From Pigmentiphaga aceris (GTDB lineage Bacteria; Pseudomonadota; Gammaproteobacteria; Burkholderiales; Burkholderiaceae_B), in contig NZ_CP043046.1 of the NCBI RefSeq assembly GCF_008119665.1, positions 2,480,001 through 2,544,000 of the forward strand: a DNA stretch of 64,000 bases, written 5' to 3'. Below the pieces are notes generated by a model. That model was not told the origin of the DNA, did not search any database, and saw nothing but the letters and a program-made list of their open reading frames with translations. Of this stretch, positions 1-12,008 are shown piece after piece. Position 1 is the first letter of the stretch; the number at the start of each line of letters is the position of its first letter. The position numbers were made by a program, and so were the translations under genes.

Positions 1-1
1 G

Positions 2-3000
2 AGCCAGTACGCGGAAGTGGCCGTCAAGCGTGTGCTCACGCGCGATGGCAACAGCAGCTACTACGTCAATCAGCAGCAGGTTCGCCGGCGCGACATTCAC
101 GACATATTCCTGGGTACCGGCCTGGGTGCACGCGGCTACGCGATCATCGGCCAGGGCATGATCAACCGGATCATCGAGGCGCGCCCTGAAGAACTGCGGG
201 TGTTCCTGGAAGAAGCGGCTGGGGTGTCGCGCTACAAGGAACGTCGCCGCGAAACCGAGAACCGCCTGGGCGACACGCGCGAAAACCTCACGCGCCTGGA
301 AGATATCGTGCGCGAACTCACGTCGCAGCTGGACAAGCTCGAAGTGCAGGCCGAAGTGGCGCAGCGTTTCCAGAATCTGCAAGGCGACCACGACCTGAAG
401 CAGCGCTTCCTGTGGCTGCTGCGCAAGCGCGAGGCCGATGCCGAGCGCCATCGTTTTGCGCTGGAAATCGAAAAAGCCCAGCTTGAACTCGATGCCTCGA
501 TGGCAGATTTGCGTCGCATCGAAGCGCAGCTTGAAAGCCAGCGCCAGGCCCACTACGAGGCCGGTGACGCCGTTCATACGTCTCAGGGCAAGCTCTACGA
601 GGCCAATGGCGAAGTCAGCAAGCTGGAAGCTGAGATCAAGTACGTGGTGGAATCGCGCAACCGCATGCATGCGCAGTTGCAGCAGTTGCAAGAACAGGCA
701 GCGCACTGGGCAGAGCAAAGCGAAACCGGTGCGGAATCGCTGGCCATGGCTGAAGAAAGCCTGATCGAGGGTGAAGCGCGCGCGGAAGAATCGCGCGGCA
801 TTGCCGAAGATGCGCAGGCGCGGCTGCCCGATACCGAAAACCTGTTGCGTGACCAGGCGGCTGCGCTTGCCGCCATGCGGGCATCGCTGGCGCAGGTCGA
901 ACAGGCGTTGGCGCTCAGCGCCCAGGCCCAGCGTGATGCCGACCGGCAATTGCAGGCCCTGGCGCAACGGCGCGAGCGCCTTGACCTGGAATCGCGCAAC
1001 CTGCAGCGGCCCGATACCGACCGTCTGGAACAACTGACGGGCGACTTGGCCGACACCACGCAGCGCGTGGCGCAGGCCAAGGAAGAACTCGAATCGCTGG
1101 ACGTGCAGATGCCGCAAGCCGATGCACAGCGCCGACAAGCCCAGGAAGCCGCCCAGACTGAAGCGCGGGCGGTAGCCCAGTTGGAAGCCCGTCTGTCGGC
1201 ACTGACGCGCTTGCAGCAGGATGTGCAGAAACAGGGTGCCCTGCAGCCCTGGCTGGAAAAGCACGAGCTCGACAAGCACGGCCGGCTTTGGCAGAAGCTG
1301 CACATCGAAGCCGGATGGGAAGCCGCGCTGGAATCCATCCTGCGCGAGCGCATGACCTCGCTGGAGATGAGCAAGCTGGACTGGGCGCGTGCGTTCTTCT
1401 CGGACGCCCCGCCAGCCCGACTGGCTTTCCATCAGATGCCGGTCGCAGGCGGCACCCCCGAGTCCGCAAGCGGCCTGACGCCGCTGACCAGCTTGCTGCG
1501 CCTGAGCGATCCGGCGCTGCGCAGCTTGCTGAACGACTGGTTGCGCGATGTCTACATCGCAACCGACGCCACGCAGGCCATTGCTGCACGCGCGCAACTG
1601 CCGGATGGCGGCTGTTTTGTGGTCCGCGAGGGGCATCAGATCAGTGCCCACAGCGTGCGGTTCTATGCGCCGGATTCCGAGCAGGCCGGCATGCTGGCGC
1701 GCCAGCAGGAAATCGAAAACCTGCAACGCCAGTTGAAAGCCCATCAGCTGATCAGCGACGAAGCGCGTTCAGGCGTTGCCCGCGCCGAAGCCGCCTACCA
1801 ACAGGTTGCCCAGGCGCAGCCAGCGGCGCGCCAGCGTCTGTCTGAAGTCACCCAGCGACTGCATGCCATCCAGCTGGAACACTCGCGTCTGTCGCAGCAG
1901 GCGGCGCAATCTGCCGAGCGGGCAGGGCGTATCGACGAAGAAATCGCCGAAATCCGCGCGCAGCAGGAAGAATTGCTGATCGTCAAGGAAGAGGCCGAGG
2001 CGCGTTTCGAAAACATGGATGCCGAGCTGGGCGACAAGCAGTCTGCTTTCGAAGATGCCCAGATGGCCCAGGAAGCGCGGGAAGCCGAGGTACAGCGCGC
2101 ACGTGACCAGCTGCGTCAGCTGGAACGGGCGGCCCAGGAGGCCACATTTGCCGAGCGTGGCTTGCGTGCCCGCATCGATGAATTGCGTCGCAGCCTGCAA
2201 TTGGCAGGCGAGCAGGGCGCACGGGCGGCCAGCGAGGCTGCACGGGTGCAGGACGAAGTGAAGGTGCTGGATGACGCGGCGGCGCGTGCCGGATTGCAGG
2301 CGGCACTGGCCTTGCGTACCGAGGCCGAGCAGTCTCTGGCGCGGGCGCGCACTGAACTCGACACCTTGACGGCACAACTGCGCGATGCCGACGAACAGCG
2401 CCTGACGCTGGAACGCTCACTTGAACCGCGCCGGGCACGTATTACCGAATTGCAGTTGAAAGAACAGGCCGCGCGTCTGGCGCAAGAGCAGTTTGCTGAA
2501 CAACTGACTGCGCAGCAGGTCGATGTTCATGGGCTGGGCGTGCAGCTGGATGCCTTGCCGCGTGAGTGGCAGCGGGCGGCGTGGTTGCAGTCCGAATTGG
2601 GCCGCATCACGCAGGAAATCGCCTCGCTGGGGGCGGTCAACCTGGCGGCGCTGGAAGAATTGACCATTGCGCGCGAGCGCAAACGCTTCCTGGACGAGCA
2701 GCACGCGGACGTTTTACTGGCAATTGACACCCTGGAAGACGCGATTCGGAAGATTGATCGTGAAACCCGACAATTGCTGCAAGAAACCTTTGATACGGTT
2801 AATCGTCACTTCGGTGAACTGTTTCCGTTACTGTTTGGTGGAGGCGAGGCACGTCTGCAAATGACGGGCGATGAAATTCTCGATTCGGGCGTGCAAGTGA
2901 TGGCGCAGCCGCCGGGAAAACGAAACAGCACAATTCACCTGTTATCGGGTGGCGAGAAGGCGTTGACCGCGACGGCGCTGGTGTTTTCGATGTTCAAGTT

Positions 3001-3250
3001 GAATCCGGCTCCGTTCTGCCTGCTTGACGAGGTGGATGCGCCGCTGGACGATGCGAATACCGAGCGTTACGCGAATCTGGTCAAGCGCATGAGCGAACAT
3101 ACGCAGTTCCTATTCATATCCCATAACAAAATCGCAATGGAAATGGCCCATCAATTGGTCGGTGTGACGATGCAGGAGCAAGGCGTGTCGCGTATCGTAG
3201 CCGTCGACATTGACTCGGCCATGCAATTGGCGATCGAAGACGCTGCCTGA
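2..3250 (+). CDS. smc: Chromosome segregation protein SMC (5' end cut by window)
   Basis: Structural maintenance of chromosomes ATPase, which compacts and helps segregate the chromosome. The reading frame is open from base 2, so the start codon and the Walker A lobe lie upstream; about 1083 residues are present against roughly 1170 in the family. Visible parts are the end of the N-terminal head, a long Glu/Ala/Gln-rich coiled coil, a hinge near residues 420-560, a second coiled coil, and the C-terminal head with signature LSGGEKALTA and Walker B FCLLDEVDAPLD. It is followed 37 bases later by zipA, as in other Burkholderiales. The family is certain; only the 5' end is missing. Confidence 0.97.
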   Translation, partial: SQYAEVAVKRVLTRDGNSSYYVNQQQVRRRDIHDIFLGTGLGARGYAIIGQGMINRIIEARPEELRVFLEEAAGVSRYKERRRETENRLGDTRENLTRLEDIVRELTSQLDKLEVQAEVAQRFQNLQGDHDLKQRFLWLLRKREADAERHRFALEIEKAQLELDASMADLRRIEAQLESQRQAHYEAGDAVHTSQGKLYEANGEVSKLEAEIKYVVESRNRMHAQLQQLQEQAAHWAEQSETGAESLAMAEESLIEGEARAEESRGIAEDAQARLPDTENLLRDQAAALAAMRASLAQVEQALALSAQAQRDADRQLQALAQRRERLDLESRNLQRPDTDRLEQLTGDLADTTQRVAQAKEELESLDVQMPQADAQRRQAQEAAQTEARAVAQLEARLSALTRLQQDVQKQGALQPWLEKHELDKHGRLWQKLHIEAGWEAALESILRERMTSLEMSKLDWARAFFSDAPPARLAFHQMPVAGGTPESASGLTPLTSLLRLSDPALRSLLNDWLRDVYIATDATQAIAARAQLPDGGCFVVREGHQISAHSVRFYAPDSEQAGMLARQQEIENLQRQLKAHQLISDEARSGVARAEAAYQQVAQAQPAARQRLSEVTQRLHAIQLEHSRLSQQAAQSAERAGRIDEEIAEIRAQQEELLIVKEEAEARFENMDAELGDKQSAFEDAQMAQEAREAEVQRARDQLRQLERAAQEATFAERGLRARIDELRRSLQLAGEQGARAASEAARVQDEVKVLDDAAARAGLQAALALRTEAEQSLARARTELDTLTAQLRDADEQRLTLERSLEPRRARITELQLKEQAARLAQEQFAEQLTAQQVDVHGLGVQLDALPREWQRAAWLQSELGRITQEIASLGAVNLAALEELTIARERKRFLDEQHADVLLAIDTLEDAIRKIDRETRQLLQETFDTVNRHFGELFPLLFGGGEARLQMTGDEILDSGVQVMAQPPGKRNSTIHLLSGGEKALTATALVFSMFKLNPAPFCLLDEVDAPLDDANTERYANLVKRMSEHTQFLFISHNKIAMEMAHQLVGVTMQEQGVSRIVAVDIDSAMQLAIEDAA

Positions 3251-3287
3251 GGGCGGCGCACAAACCACGGAACTCTGGACATCTGGC

Positions 3288-4457
3288 ATGAGTGATTTAC
3301 AGATCGGATTGATCGCATTGGGCGCGTTGGCGATCCTGATTATTCTCTGCATCAACTGGTGGCAGGACCGCCGCGCTCGCACGCAGATGCAGGCGCGCTT
3401 CCCGGTCGGCGAGCATGATGCACTGCTGAAAGACGCCGCACCGGCACCGTTCACCGAGATCCAACGACGCGAACCGAACTTCGGTGCACAACAGGCGGCA
3501 GCTGCCGCGGCTGCTGCGGCAAAGGGTGCTCCTGCGGCCAAGCCGGAACGTGCCGAGCCGGTTGTCTCCAGTGTTGAAGAGGACCTCAATGCAACGGTCT
3601 TGCCGGTCGATGAAGCTGCGTTGGCACCGGAAGTGGTGCAGCACGACGCCGACGAGCCCGATGCTGCCTGCGAAGCCGTGATCGACGTGGTCTTCAACGA
3701 GCCGGTGGCCGGCGACGAACTCGCCCCGTTCACGCTTGGCCTGCGCCATGCCGGTCACAAGCCCCTGCGCCTGTTCGCCGAAACGGCAGGTGGTTCGCAC
3801 CACGCGTCACTTCGCCCGGACGCACGTTATGCCTCGCTGCAGGTTGCTGTGTTGCTGGCCAATCGCAGCGGCCCGCTGACCAGCGGCGAGTGGGCCGAAG
3901 CCCTGTCGCGTGCGCGGGTGCTGGCCGATCAGTTCGAGGGCAACGTCGAAGCGCCGTCCGAGCCGGCCGTGTTCGAGCATGCCCGCCAGCTTGATGCCGT
4001 ATGCGCCGCGCTGGATGTGCAGGTTGGCCTGACGCTGGTGGCACGCACCGAGCGCTGGAGCGCGTCCGACGTCTTGACCGCCGCTCACCAAGTGGGCTTC
4101 GCACCGCTGTATGACGGTCGTCTGCCGTTCCTGGACAAGCAACAACGCGTGCGTTTCACGCTCACGCGCGGCGACAACCTGTCCTTTGAATCTGCTGCCA
4201 ACACGACGATCAGCCAACTGAACCTGTTGCTGGATGTACCGCGCAGCCCGGCCGATCCGACCGCATTCAGCCAGATGGCGGCTGTGGCACGTCGTCTGGC
4301 TGCGGTCTTGAGTGCAGACGTGGTCGACGATGGCGGCCGTCCGCTGGCCGACGGTGCGGTGACGGCAATCGATCGCCAATTGCTTGAACGCGTCGAGCGG
4401 CTTGAAAAAGCAGGGCTCGAAGCAGGGTCGGTGCGTGCACGCCGGGTCTTCGGATAA
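3288..4457 (+). CDS. zipA: Cell division protein ZipA homologue
   Basis: Likely inner-membrane division protein that tethers FtsZ. The ATG at 3288 gives 389 residues with an N-terminal transmembrane helix (about residues 4-22, IGLIALGALAILIILCI) and a short basic cytoplasmic stretch. An Ala/Glu/Pro-rich linker follows, then a C-terminal globular domain from about residue 170 that matches the ZipA FtsZ-binding fold. An in-frame start further upstream (3210) would overlap smc and add a non-membrane leader, so 3288 is preferred. The position between smc and ligA is the usual one in this order. ZipA homologues in betaproteobacteria are divergent, so the name rests on topology and context as much as on residues. 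Confidence 0.85.
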   Translation: MSDLQIGLIALGALAILIILCINWWQDRRARTQMQARFPVGEHDALLKDAAPAPFTEIQRREPNFGAQQAAAAAAAAAKGAPAAKPERAEPVVSSVEEDLNATVLPVDEAALAPEVVQHDADEPDAACEAVIDVVFNEPVAGDELAPFTLGLRHAGHKPLRLFAETAGGSHHASLRPDARYASLQVAVLLANRSGPLTSGEWAEALSRARVLADQFEGNVEAPSEPAVFEHARQLDAVCAALDVQVGLTLVARTERWSASDVLTAAHQVGFAPLYDGRLPFLDKQQRVRFTLTRGDNLSFESAANTTISQLNLLLDVPRSPADPTAFSQMAAVARRLAAVLSADVVDDGGRPLADGAVTAIDRQLLERVERLEKAGLEAGSVRARRVFG

Positions 4458-4470
4458 TTGTTCAGAATGA

Positions 4471-6597
<2,127 letters not shown>

Positions 6598-6601
6598 ACG
6601 C

Positions 6602-7360
6602 ATGTACGCAATTATCGGGGGCAGTGGGCTGTATCAGCTGGCCGGCTTCCAGGCGACCCGCCGTCAGGTCGTCCGCACACCTTATGGCGAGCCGTCGGGT
6701 GCCTTGACCTTCGGCCGCATCGGCGATGGCGACGAACTGGTTTTCCTGGCGCGTCACGGTTATGGCCACACGCAGGCCCCGCATCGAATCAATTACCGCG
6801 CCAATCTGTGGGCCTTGAACGAAGTCGGTGTGGAAAAAATTCTGTCTGTGGCCACGGTTGGTGGTGTGTCGCCGGACTGCGGCCCGGGTCAGTTGGTGGT
6901 GCCAGATCAGATCATCGACTACACCTACGGCCGCGCCAACACCTTCTTCGATGGCGGCGATCAGCCGGTCGTCCATGTCGATATGACCTTGCCGTATTCG
7001 GAAGTCGTTCGACAGGAATTGTTGCAGGCCGCAAAAAGTGTCGTTGCCATTCGCGATGGCGGCGTTTACGGCTGCACCCAAGGCCCACGTCTGGAAACCA
7101 CCGCCGAAATTCGCCGTCTGGCGCGTGATGGCGTCGATATCGTTGGCATGACCGGCATGCCGGAAGCTGCGCTGGCTCGCGAGCTTGATCTGCACTATGC
7201 GGCATTGTGCGTGGTAACCAATCACTCGGCTGGGGTGGGCAGCAGTCTGACCGAAATCTCGCTCGACGATATTCGCGTGACGCTGGATCACACCATGCAG
7301 TCGGTGCATCGCATTCTGGGGCAGATGTTGGGACAGCCGCTGGTCAATCGCGATAGTTGA
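6602..7360 (+). CDS. mtiP: S-methyl-5'-thioinosine phosphorylase (MTAP/PNP family)
   Basis: Purine nucleoside phosphorylase family enzyme of 252 residues. The N-terminus IIGGSGLY and the phosphate/ribose-binding ARHGYGHTQAPHRINYRAN region are those of the MTAP branch. The base-contacting segment reads VVTNHSAG: Asn-His replaces the Asp-x-Asp used by adenosine-type MTAPs, which favours 6-oxopurines such as methylthioinosine. That specificity is an inference from one motif; plain MTAP activity remains possible. It follows ligA by four bases and ends before a strong hairpin. Confidence 0.86.
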   Translation: MYAIIGGSGLYQLAGFQATRRQVVRTPYGEPSGALTFGRIGDGDELVFLARHGYGHTQAPHRINYRANLWALNEVGVEKILSVATVGGVSPDCGPGQLVVPDQIIDYTYGRANTFFDGGDQPVVHVDMTLPYSEVVRQELLQAAKSVVAIRDGGVYGCTQGPRLETTAEIRRLARDGVDIVGMTGMPEAALARELDLHYAALCVVTNHSAGVGSSLTEISLDDIRVTLDHTMQSVHRILGQMLGQPLVNRDS

Positions 7361-7375
7361 TTTCAACGGCCACGA

Positions 7376-7418
7376 TGACAAAAGGGTGCCGATCGTTGAT
7401 CCGCACCCTTTGTCATTT
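7376..7418. terminator. Bidirectional terminator between mtiP and glnD
   Basis: The inverted repeat TGACAAAAGGGTGC...GCACCCTTTGTCA (7376-7415) lies between two convergent genes, with A-rich and T-rich flanks on its arms. It can end transcripts arriving from either side. The U run is short (TTT), so it is a modest intrinsic terminator. Confidence 0.65.
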
Positions 7419-7444
7419 GCAGCACTGATTACTCGAAGCCTCGA

Positions 7445-10027
7445 CTACAGCGCTTCCAGCAAATCCTTTTCGAACTGACGCTGTCCGCGCGGGCTGTTCA
7501 AGGTCTGTCCGCCAATCAGGAAGGTATCTTCGACCCGCTCGCCCAGCGTCAACACCTTCGCCGTCTGCAGCGTGATCTTGTGCTGGCCAAAGGTGCGTGC
7601 CAAGGCATACAGCAAGCCATTTCGGTCTGTGGTGATCACCGACAGAATCCAGAACTGATTGCGCTCATCGGGACGAAGCTCCACGCTTGGCTGCACCGGG
7701 AACAGGCGCGACTGGCGTGAGGCTCGGCCCGCCACCGGCTCGCAGATCGTGGAAGTCGAACCGGCAAGCTCGCTGCTCAAGGCATGCGCCAATTCGTGTT
7801 CCACCAGGGTGGTCATCGCCCGGTGATCGCTGGCACTGCCCGGTGCCAGCACCATGAAGGTGTCCAGCGCCCAGCCGTGGCGGGTGGTGTGGATGCGCGC
7901 ATCCTGCACGCTCAGGTTCTTGCCGGCCAGGTACGCGCAAATGCGCGCGAACAGATCCGGCTGATCGCGCACATACACCATGATCTGCAAGCCCACGCCT
8001 GCCGGGCCCAGACGGGCGCGCACGACGGCTTCTTCGTTGTTGACCTTGTTGTACAGGTGGCGGGTCTGCCAGGCGATGTCATCGGCCTCGTGGCGCAGGA
8101 AATACGCCACATCGAGCTGTTTCCAGAACGCATCCCGTGCGTCGTCGCGCAGACCGCGCAGCCGCAGCAATCGTAGCGCTTCCTGCCTTCTGGCTTCCAG
8201 TACGGTGTTGGAATCGACGCGTTCGCCGCCCAGCGCGCGCATGGTCAGGCGGTACAGGTTCTCCATCAGCTGCGCTTTCCAGGCGTTCCACACCTTCGGG
8301 CTGGTGCCACGCACGTCCGCCACCGTCAGCAGATACAGACCGGTCAGCTTGCGCTGATCGCCCACCAGGGCGGCAAAATCGTTGATGGTGTCGGGGTCGG
8401 ACAAGTCCTGCTTTTGTGCCACGCTGGACAGCATCAGGTGATTGCGTACCAGGAATTCGATCAGCTCCGCGTCTTCCGCCGCTAAGCCGTGGTCGCGGGC
8501 AAAACGCCGCACTTCCACTGCGCCAAGCACCGAATGGTCGCCGCCACGCCCCTTGGCAATATCGTGGAACAGAGCAGTGGCATACAGCAACCAATGGCGG
8601 TCGAAGTCCAGCATCAGCTGGCTGCAGAACGGGTATTCGTGCGCGTGCTCCGGCATCGTGAAACGACGCAGGTTGCGGATCACCATCATCGTGTGCTGAT
8701 CGACGGTGTACACGTGGAAAAGATCGTGCTGCATCTGCCCGACAATGCGTCGGAAGGGCGGCAAGTAGCGCGGCAGGATGCTCAGTTCGTTCATGCGCCG
8801 CAACTCGTGCACGATGCCGCGCGGCTGCTGCAGAATTTCCAAAAACAGCTTGCGATTCACCGGGTTGCGCCGAAACTGCGCATCGATACTGCCCTTGGCG
8901 TGCCAGATCGCGCGCAGCGTGCGTGCCGACATGCCTTTCAGCGATGAGTGCTGCTGCATCAACAGGAAGGCGCGCAGCAACAGCGTCGGATTGCGGGCAA
9001 AGGCGTCGTCTTGGCGCACATCCAGGCGGTCGTGCAGGCTCTGGAAGTCCTCGTCGATATCGACAGCGGCTTCGCCCGGCCGTGGGAACAGTCGCTCTTC
9101 CAGGTTCTGCACCAGGATCGTGTTCAGCTGGGTGACCAGCTTGGCGGCCCAGTAGTAGCGTTGCATCAGCACTTCGCTGGCACGCCGCGTAGGTGTGCCC
9201 ACGATGCCGTAGGCGGTTGCCAAGGTCGATTGCACGTCGAACAGCACACGATCTTCGCGACGATTGGTGGTCAGGTGCAGTTCAATGCGCAGACGCTTGA
9301 AGGCTTGCTCGGCACGTCGAAGCTGGCGGGCTTCATCAGGCGTCAGCAAGCCTGCCCGGGCGATCTGGCTCCAGCTTTTGCCATAGCCGGCAGCGCGTGC
9401 CGCCCACAGGATTACCTGCAGGTCACGCAGGCCGCCGGGGGATTCCTTGCAATTGGGTTCCAGCGAGTAGGGCGTGTCCTGGTACTTCGTGTGCCGCTGC
9501 TGCATTTCCAGACGCTTGGCGCGGAAAAACGCGCGCGGGTCCAGGTGTTCGCGCATGGCGGCTTCCAGGCGACGAAACAGCGCCCGGCTGCCCGCCAGAT
9601 AACGGGTTTCCAACAGCGCGGTTTCCACCGTGATGTCTTGCTCTGCCTCGGAAATGCATTGGGCAATCGTGCGCACGCTGTAGCCGGGCTCAATCCCCAT
9701 GTCCCACAGCGCGGTCACCAGATTGGCGATCAGCGTCTCGTCGTCGGGCGAAGGCTCGCGGGCAAGCAGGACCAGCACGTCAACGTCGGAAAACGGGTAC
9801 AGCTCACCGCGCCCATAACCGCCAACCGCGCCCAACACGGCACCGGGCGGCAGCGGCATGATCTGCAGCAAATCGATCAGCGCGTGGTCGACCACCCTGC
9901 GCAGGGCGGTCAACAGCGTATCGGGACGCAGATGCGTGCGGAAAGCGGCGATGGCTTCGGCGCGTTGTGTCTGCAGGCGTGCACGCAGGGCCGGCACACT
10001 GCTGGCCGGTTGAGTCAGATCGTTCAT
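7445..10027 (-). CDS. glnD: Bifunctional uridylyltransferase/uridylyl-removing enzyme GlnD
   Basis: Nitrogen-status sensor that adds UMP to, or removes it from, PII proteins in response to glutamine. It has 860 residues from the ATG at 10027. The nucleotidyltransferase motif GGYGRGELYPFSDVDVLVL is at residues 69-87. A GlnD-type helical domain follows, then an HD domain with ALFHDIAKGRGGDHS, and two C-terminal ACT domains (QIMVYVRDQPDLFARIC and ILSVITTDRNGLLYALART). A start 15 codons upstream is possible, but MNDLTQPASS is the usual type of start. It is convergent with mtiP and lies 84 bases downstream of map. Confidence 0.97.
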   Translation of the reverse strand: MNDLTQPASSVPALRARLQTQRAEAIAAFRTHLRPDTLLTALRRVVDHALIDLLQIMPLPPGAVLGAVGGYGRGELYPFSDVDVLVLLAREPSPDDETLIANLVTALWDMGIEPGYSVRTIAQCISEAEQDITVETALLETRYLAGSRALFRRLEAAMREHLDPRAFFRAKRLEMQQRHTKYQDTPYSLEPNCKESPGGLRDLQVILWAARAAGYGKSWSQIARAGLLTPDEARQLRRAEQAFKRLRIELHLTTNRREDRVLFDVQSTLATAYGIVGTPTRRASEVLMQRYYWAAKLVTQLNTILVQNLEERLFPRPGEAAVDIDEDFQSLHDRLDVRQDDAFARNPTLLLRAFLLMQQHSSLKGMSARTLRAIWHAKGSIDAQFRRNPVNRKLFLEILQQPRGIVHELRRMNELSILPRYLPPFRRIVGQMQHDLFHVYTVDQHTMMVIRNLRRFTMPEHAHEYPFCSQLMLDFDRHWLLYATALFHDIAKGRGGDHSVLGAVEVRRFARDHGLAAEDAELIEFLVRNHLMLSSVAQKQDLSDPDTINDFAALVGDQRKLTGLYLLTVADVRGTSPKVWNAWKAQLMENLYRLTMRALGGERVDSNTVLEARRQEALRLLRLRGLRDDARDAFWKQLDVAYFLRHEADDIAWQTRHLYNKVNNEEAVVRARLGPAGVGLQIMVYVRDQPDLFARICAYLAGKNLSVQDARIHTTRHGWALDTFMVLAPGSASDHRAMTTLVEHELAHALSSELAGSTSTICEPVAGRASRQSRLFPVQPSVELRPDERNQFWILSVITTDRNGLLYALARTFGQHKITLQTAKVLTLGERVEDTFLIGGQTLNSPRGQRQFEKDLLEAL

Positions 10028-10111
10028 CGCAGTCTCTCCATCTGCGGCACCATGACGGCAGATGCCGGCCACCTGGGTAGCCGGTCTGGTCCGGGGCGGT
10101 GGTCGGTGTCT

Positions 10112-10921
10112 TCAGGCCGCCTGGGAAGCAACGAAGGCCGGCGGCGCGGGCATGCCCGGCGACACCGTCAGAATTTCATAACCGGTTTCGGTCACCACCA
10201 GCTGCAATTCCCATTGCGCAGACAGGCTGCGATCACGCGTGGTGATCGTCCAGCCATCGGGCATTTCACGAATTTCACGGCGACCGGCGTTGATCATGGG
10301 TTCGATGGTGAACACCATGCCCGGGGCCAGGACTTCGCCCGTGCCCGGACGGCCGTAATGCAAGACTTGCGGGTCTTCGTGGAAGCGTGCGCCAATGCCG
10401 TGGCCGCAGAATTCGCGCACCACGCTGAAGCCAGCCGCTTCTGCATGCTTCTGGATGGCGGCACCGATGTCGCCCAGACGGTTACCCGGACGAACCTGTT
10501 CAATGCCACGCCACATGCATTCATACGTGACCTCGCTCAGGCGACGGGCCTGAACAGAAGGTTCACCCACGAAATACATGCGGCTGTTGTCGCCGTACCA
10601 GCCGTCCTTGATGACGGTCACGTCGATATTGAGCACATCGCCATTTTTCAGGGCCTTGGGGCCGGGAATGCCATGGCAGATGACATGGTTGACCGAGGTG
10701 CAGACATGGCCGGTAAAAGGCGGGTAGCCCGGCGGGGCATAGCCAATGGTGGCCGACACGACGCCGAGTTCGTCCATGTGTTCCTTGCAGAGCCGGTCGA
10801 GTTCACCCGTGGTAATGCCTGCGCGGACGTGCGGTTCGATGAAATCCAGGATGCTGGCTGCGGCACGGCCGGCTGCACGCAATGCTTCGATTTCCTGGGC
10901 GTTCTTGATGACGATACTCAT
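10112..10921 (-). CDS. map: Type I methionine aminopeptidase
   Basis: Removes the initiator methionine from nascent proteins. It is 269 residues, the usual length for type Ia enzymes. All residues expected for catalysis are present: His83 in CHGIP, metal ligands Asp100 (NIDVTV) and Asp111 (GDNSRM), His174 (CGHGIG), Glu207 (TIEPMI) and Glu238. It is divergent from rpsB, a very common arrangement in proteobacteria, and the intervening 337 bases contain the rpsB promoter and leader. Confidence 0.97.
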   Translation of the reverse strand: MSIVIKNAQEIEALRAAGRAAASILDFIEPHVRAGITTGELDRLCKEHMDELGVVSATIGYAPPGYPPFTGHVCTSVNHVICHGIPGPKALKNGDVLNIDVTVIKDGWYGDNSRMYFVGEPSVQARRLSEVTYECMWRGIEQVRPGNRLGDIGAAIQKHAEAAGFSVVREFCGHGIGARFHEDPQVLHYGRPGTGEVLAPGMVFTIEPMINAGRREIREMPDGWTITTRDRSLSAQWELQLVVTETGYEILTVSPGMPAPPAFVASQAA

Positions 10922-11012
10922 GCTTGACGAAATTTCCGGTCTAGTTGGTGACGGGTCTGACGCTCAAATTCAACGCCAAACCACGTGCAATACGGTGCGC
11001 AGCGCATGCAGC

Positions 11013-11042
11013 TTGAGTACATGGCGCGGAAAATAGTAGAAT
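11013..11042 (+). promoter_or_regulatory. Candidate sigma-70 promoter for the rpsB operon
   Basis: TTGAGT (11013-11018) and TAGAAT (11037-11042) match the -35 and -10 boxes at five and five of six positions, with an 18-base spacer. They are placed upstream of a long untranslated leader for rpsB. This is a sequence match only; no other pair as good was seen in the map-rpsB gap. Confidence 0.45.
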
Positions 11043-11258
11043 TATAGGCTTGCTCGAATTTTCGGGCAGGAAACTCGCGTGTCGCCACAATGAGGGTGTC
11101 TTACCTGACTGGTCTTCGAAAGAAGATTGGGGCGGGTCCGGACTGGTCGCCGAAAAATTTTCGCAAGAAGATTTCGCAAAAGCGTTCGATAAGAGCGTTG
11201 GCCGGGTAAGGGGATAGATGCAGTCGGCGATACCAGACCCAACCCTTGGAGTCATACT
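11043..11258 (+). promoter_or_regulatory. Long 5' leader of rpsB
   Basis: About 210 untranslated bases separate the candidate promoter from rpsB. They contain several short inverted repeats, for example TTCGAAAGAAGATT near 11115 and the GAAAAATTTTCGCAAGAAGATTTCGCAAAAG stretch near 11150 with repeated TTTCGCAA units. They end with the ribosome site GGAG (11247-11250). Known rpsB leaders in other bacteria bind ribosomal protein S2 for autogenous control. Whether this one does is not shown by the sequence. Confidence 0.4.
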
Positions 11259-12008
11259 ATGTCCGTCACTATGCGCGAAATGCTGGAAGCCGGCGTCCAC
11301 TTCGGACACCAAACCCGCTTCTGGAACCCCAAGATGGCCCCGTACATCTTCGGTCATCGCAACAAGATTCACATCATCAACCTTGAAAAGACCCTGTCGC
11401 TGTATCAGGATTCTGTCAAGTTTGTTCGCCAGCTGGCTGCACGCAAGGGCACCGTCCTTTTCGTGAGCACCAAGCGCGCAGCGCGTGAAGTCATCGCCGA
11501 AGAAGCAAAGCGTGCTGGCATGCCTTACGTCGACAGCCGTTGGCTCGGCGGCATGCTGACCAACTTCAAGACGGTCAAGACCTCGATCAAGCGTCTGAAA
11601 GACATGGAAATCATGCTTGCTGAAGGCGCAACCGAGCGCATGAGCAAGAAAGAAAGCCTGATGTTCCAGCGCGAAATGGACAAGCTGAACAAGTCCATCG
11701 GCGGTATCAAGGACATGAACGGTCTGCCCGACGCCATCTTCATCATCGACGTCGGCTATCACAAAATTGCCATCACCGAAGCCAAGGTTCTGGGCATTCC
11801 GGTCGTCGGCGTGGTCGATACCAACCACTCGCCGGAAGGTGTGGCGCACGTGATCCCGGGTAACGACGACTCGGCCAAGGCTATCGCTCTGTACGCACGC
11901 GGCATCGCCGATGCAGTCATCGAAGGCCGCGAGCAATCGCTGCAAGAAGTGGTCGAAGCCGTTACCGAAGGTAGCGACGAGTTCGTGGAAGTCGAAGGCG
12001 AAGCCTGA
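11259..12008 (+). CDS. rpsB: 30S ribosomal protein S2
   Basis: Small-subunit ribosomal protein of 249 residues. The N-terminus [19 protein letters not shown] and the motif [12 protein letters not shown] are diagnostic, and the C-terminus ends in the usual acidic tail ([13 protein letters not shown]). The ribosome site CTTGGAG sits eight bases before the ATG. It heads the rpsB-tsf-pyrH-frr translation/ribosome operon and its expression is probably set by the long leader. Confidence 0.98.
   Translation: MSVTMREMLEAGVHFGHQTRFWNPKMAPYIFGHRNKIHIINLEKTLSLYQDSVKFVRQLAARKGTVLFVSTKRAAREVIAEEAKRAGMPYVDSRWLGGMLTNFKTVKTSIKRLKDMEIMLAEGATERMSKKESLMFQREMDKLNKSIGGIKDMNGLPDAIFIIDVGYHKIAITEAKVLGIPVVGVVDTNHSPEGVAHVIPGNDDSAKAIALYARGIADAVIEGREQSLQEVVEAVTEGSDEFVEVEGEA

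Noticed and set aside
8948..10927. A 659-codon open frame antisense to glnD and map
   Set aside because: It runs across two convincing genes on the other strand, has no recognisable motif, and its length is explained by GC-rich third positions.
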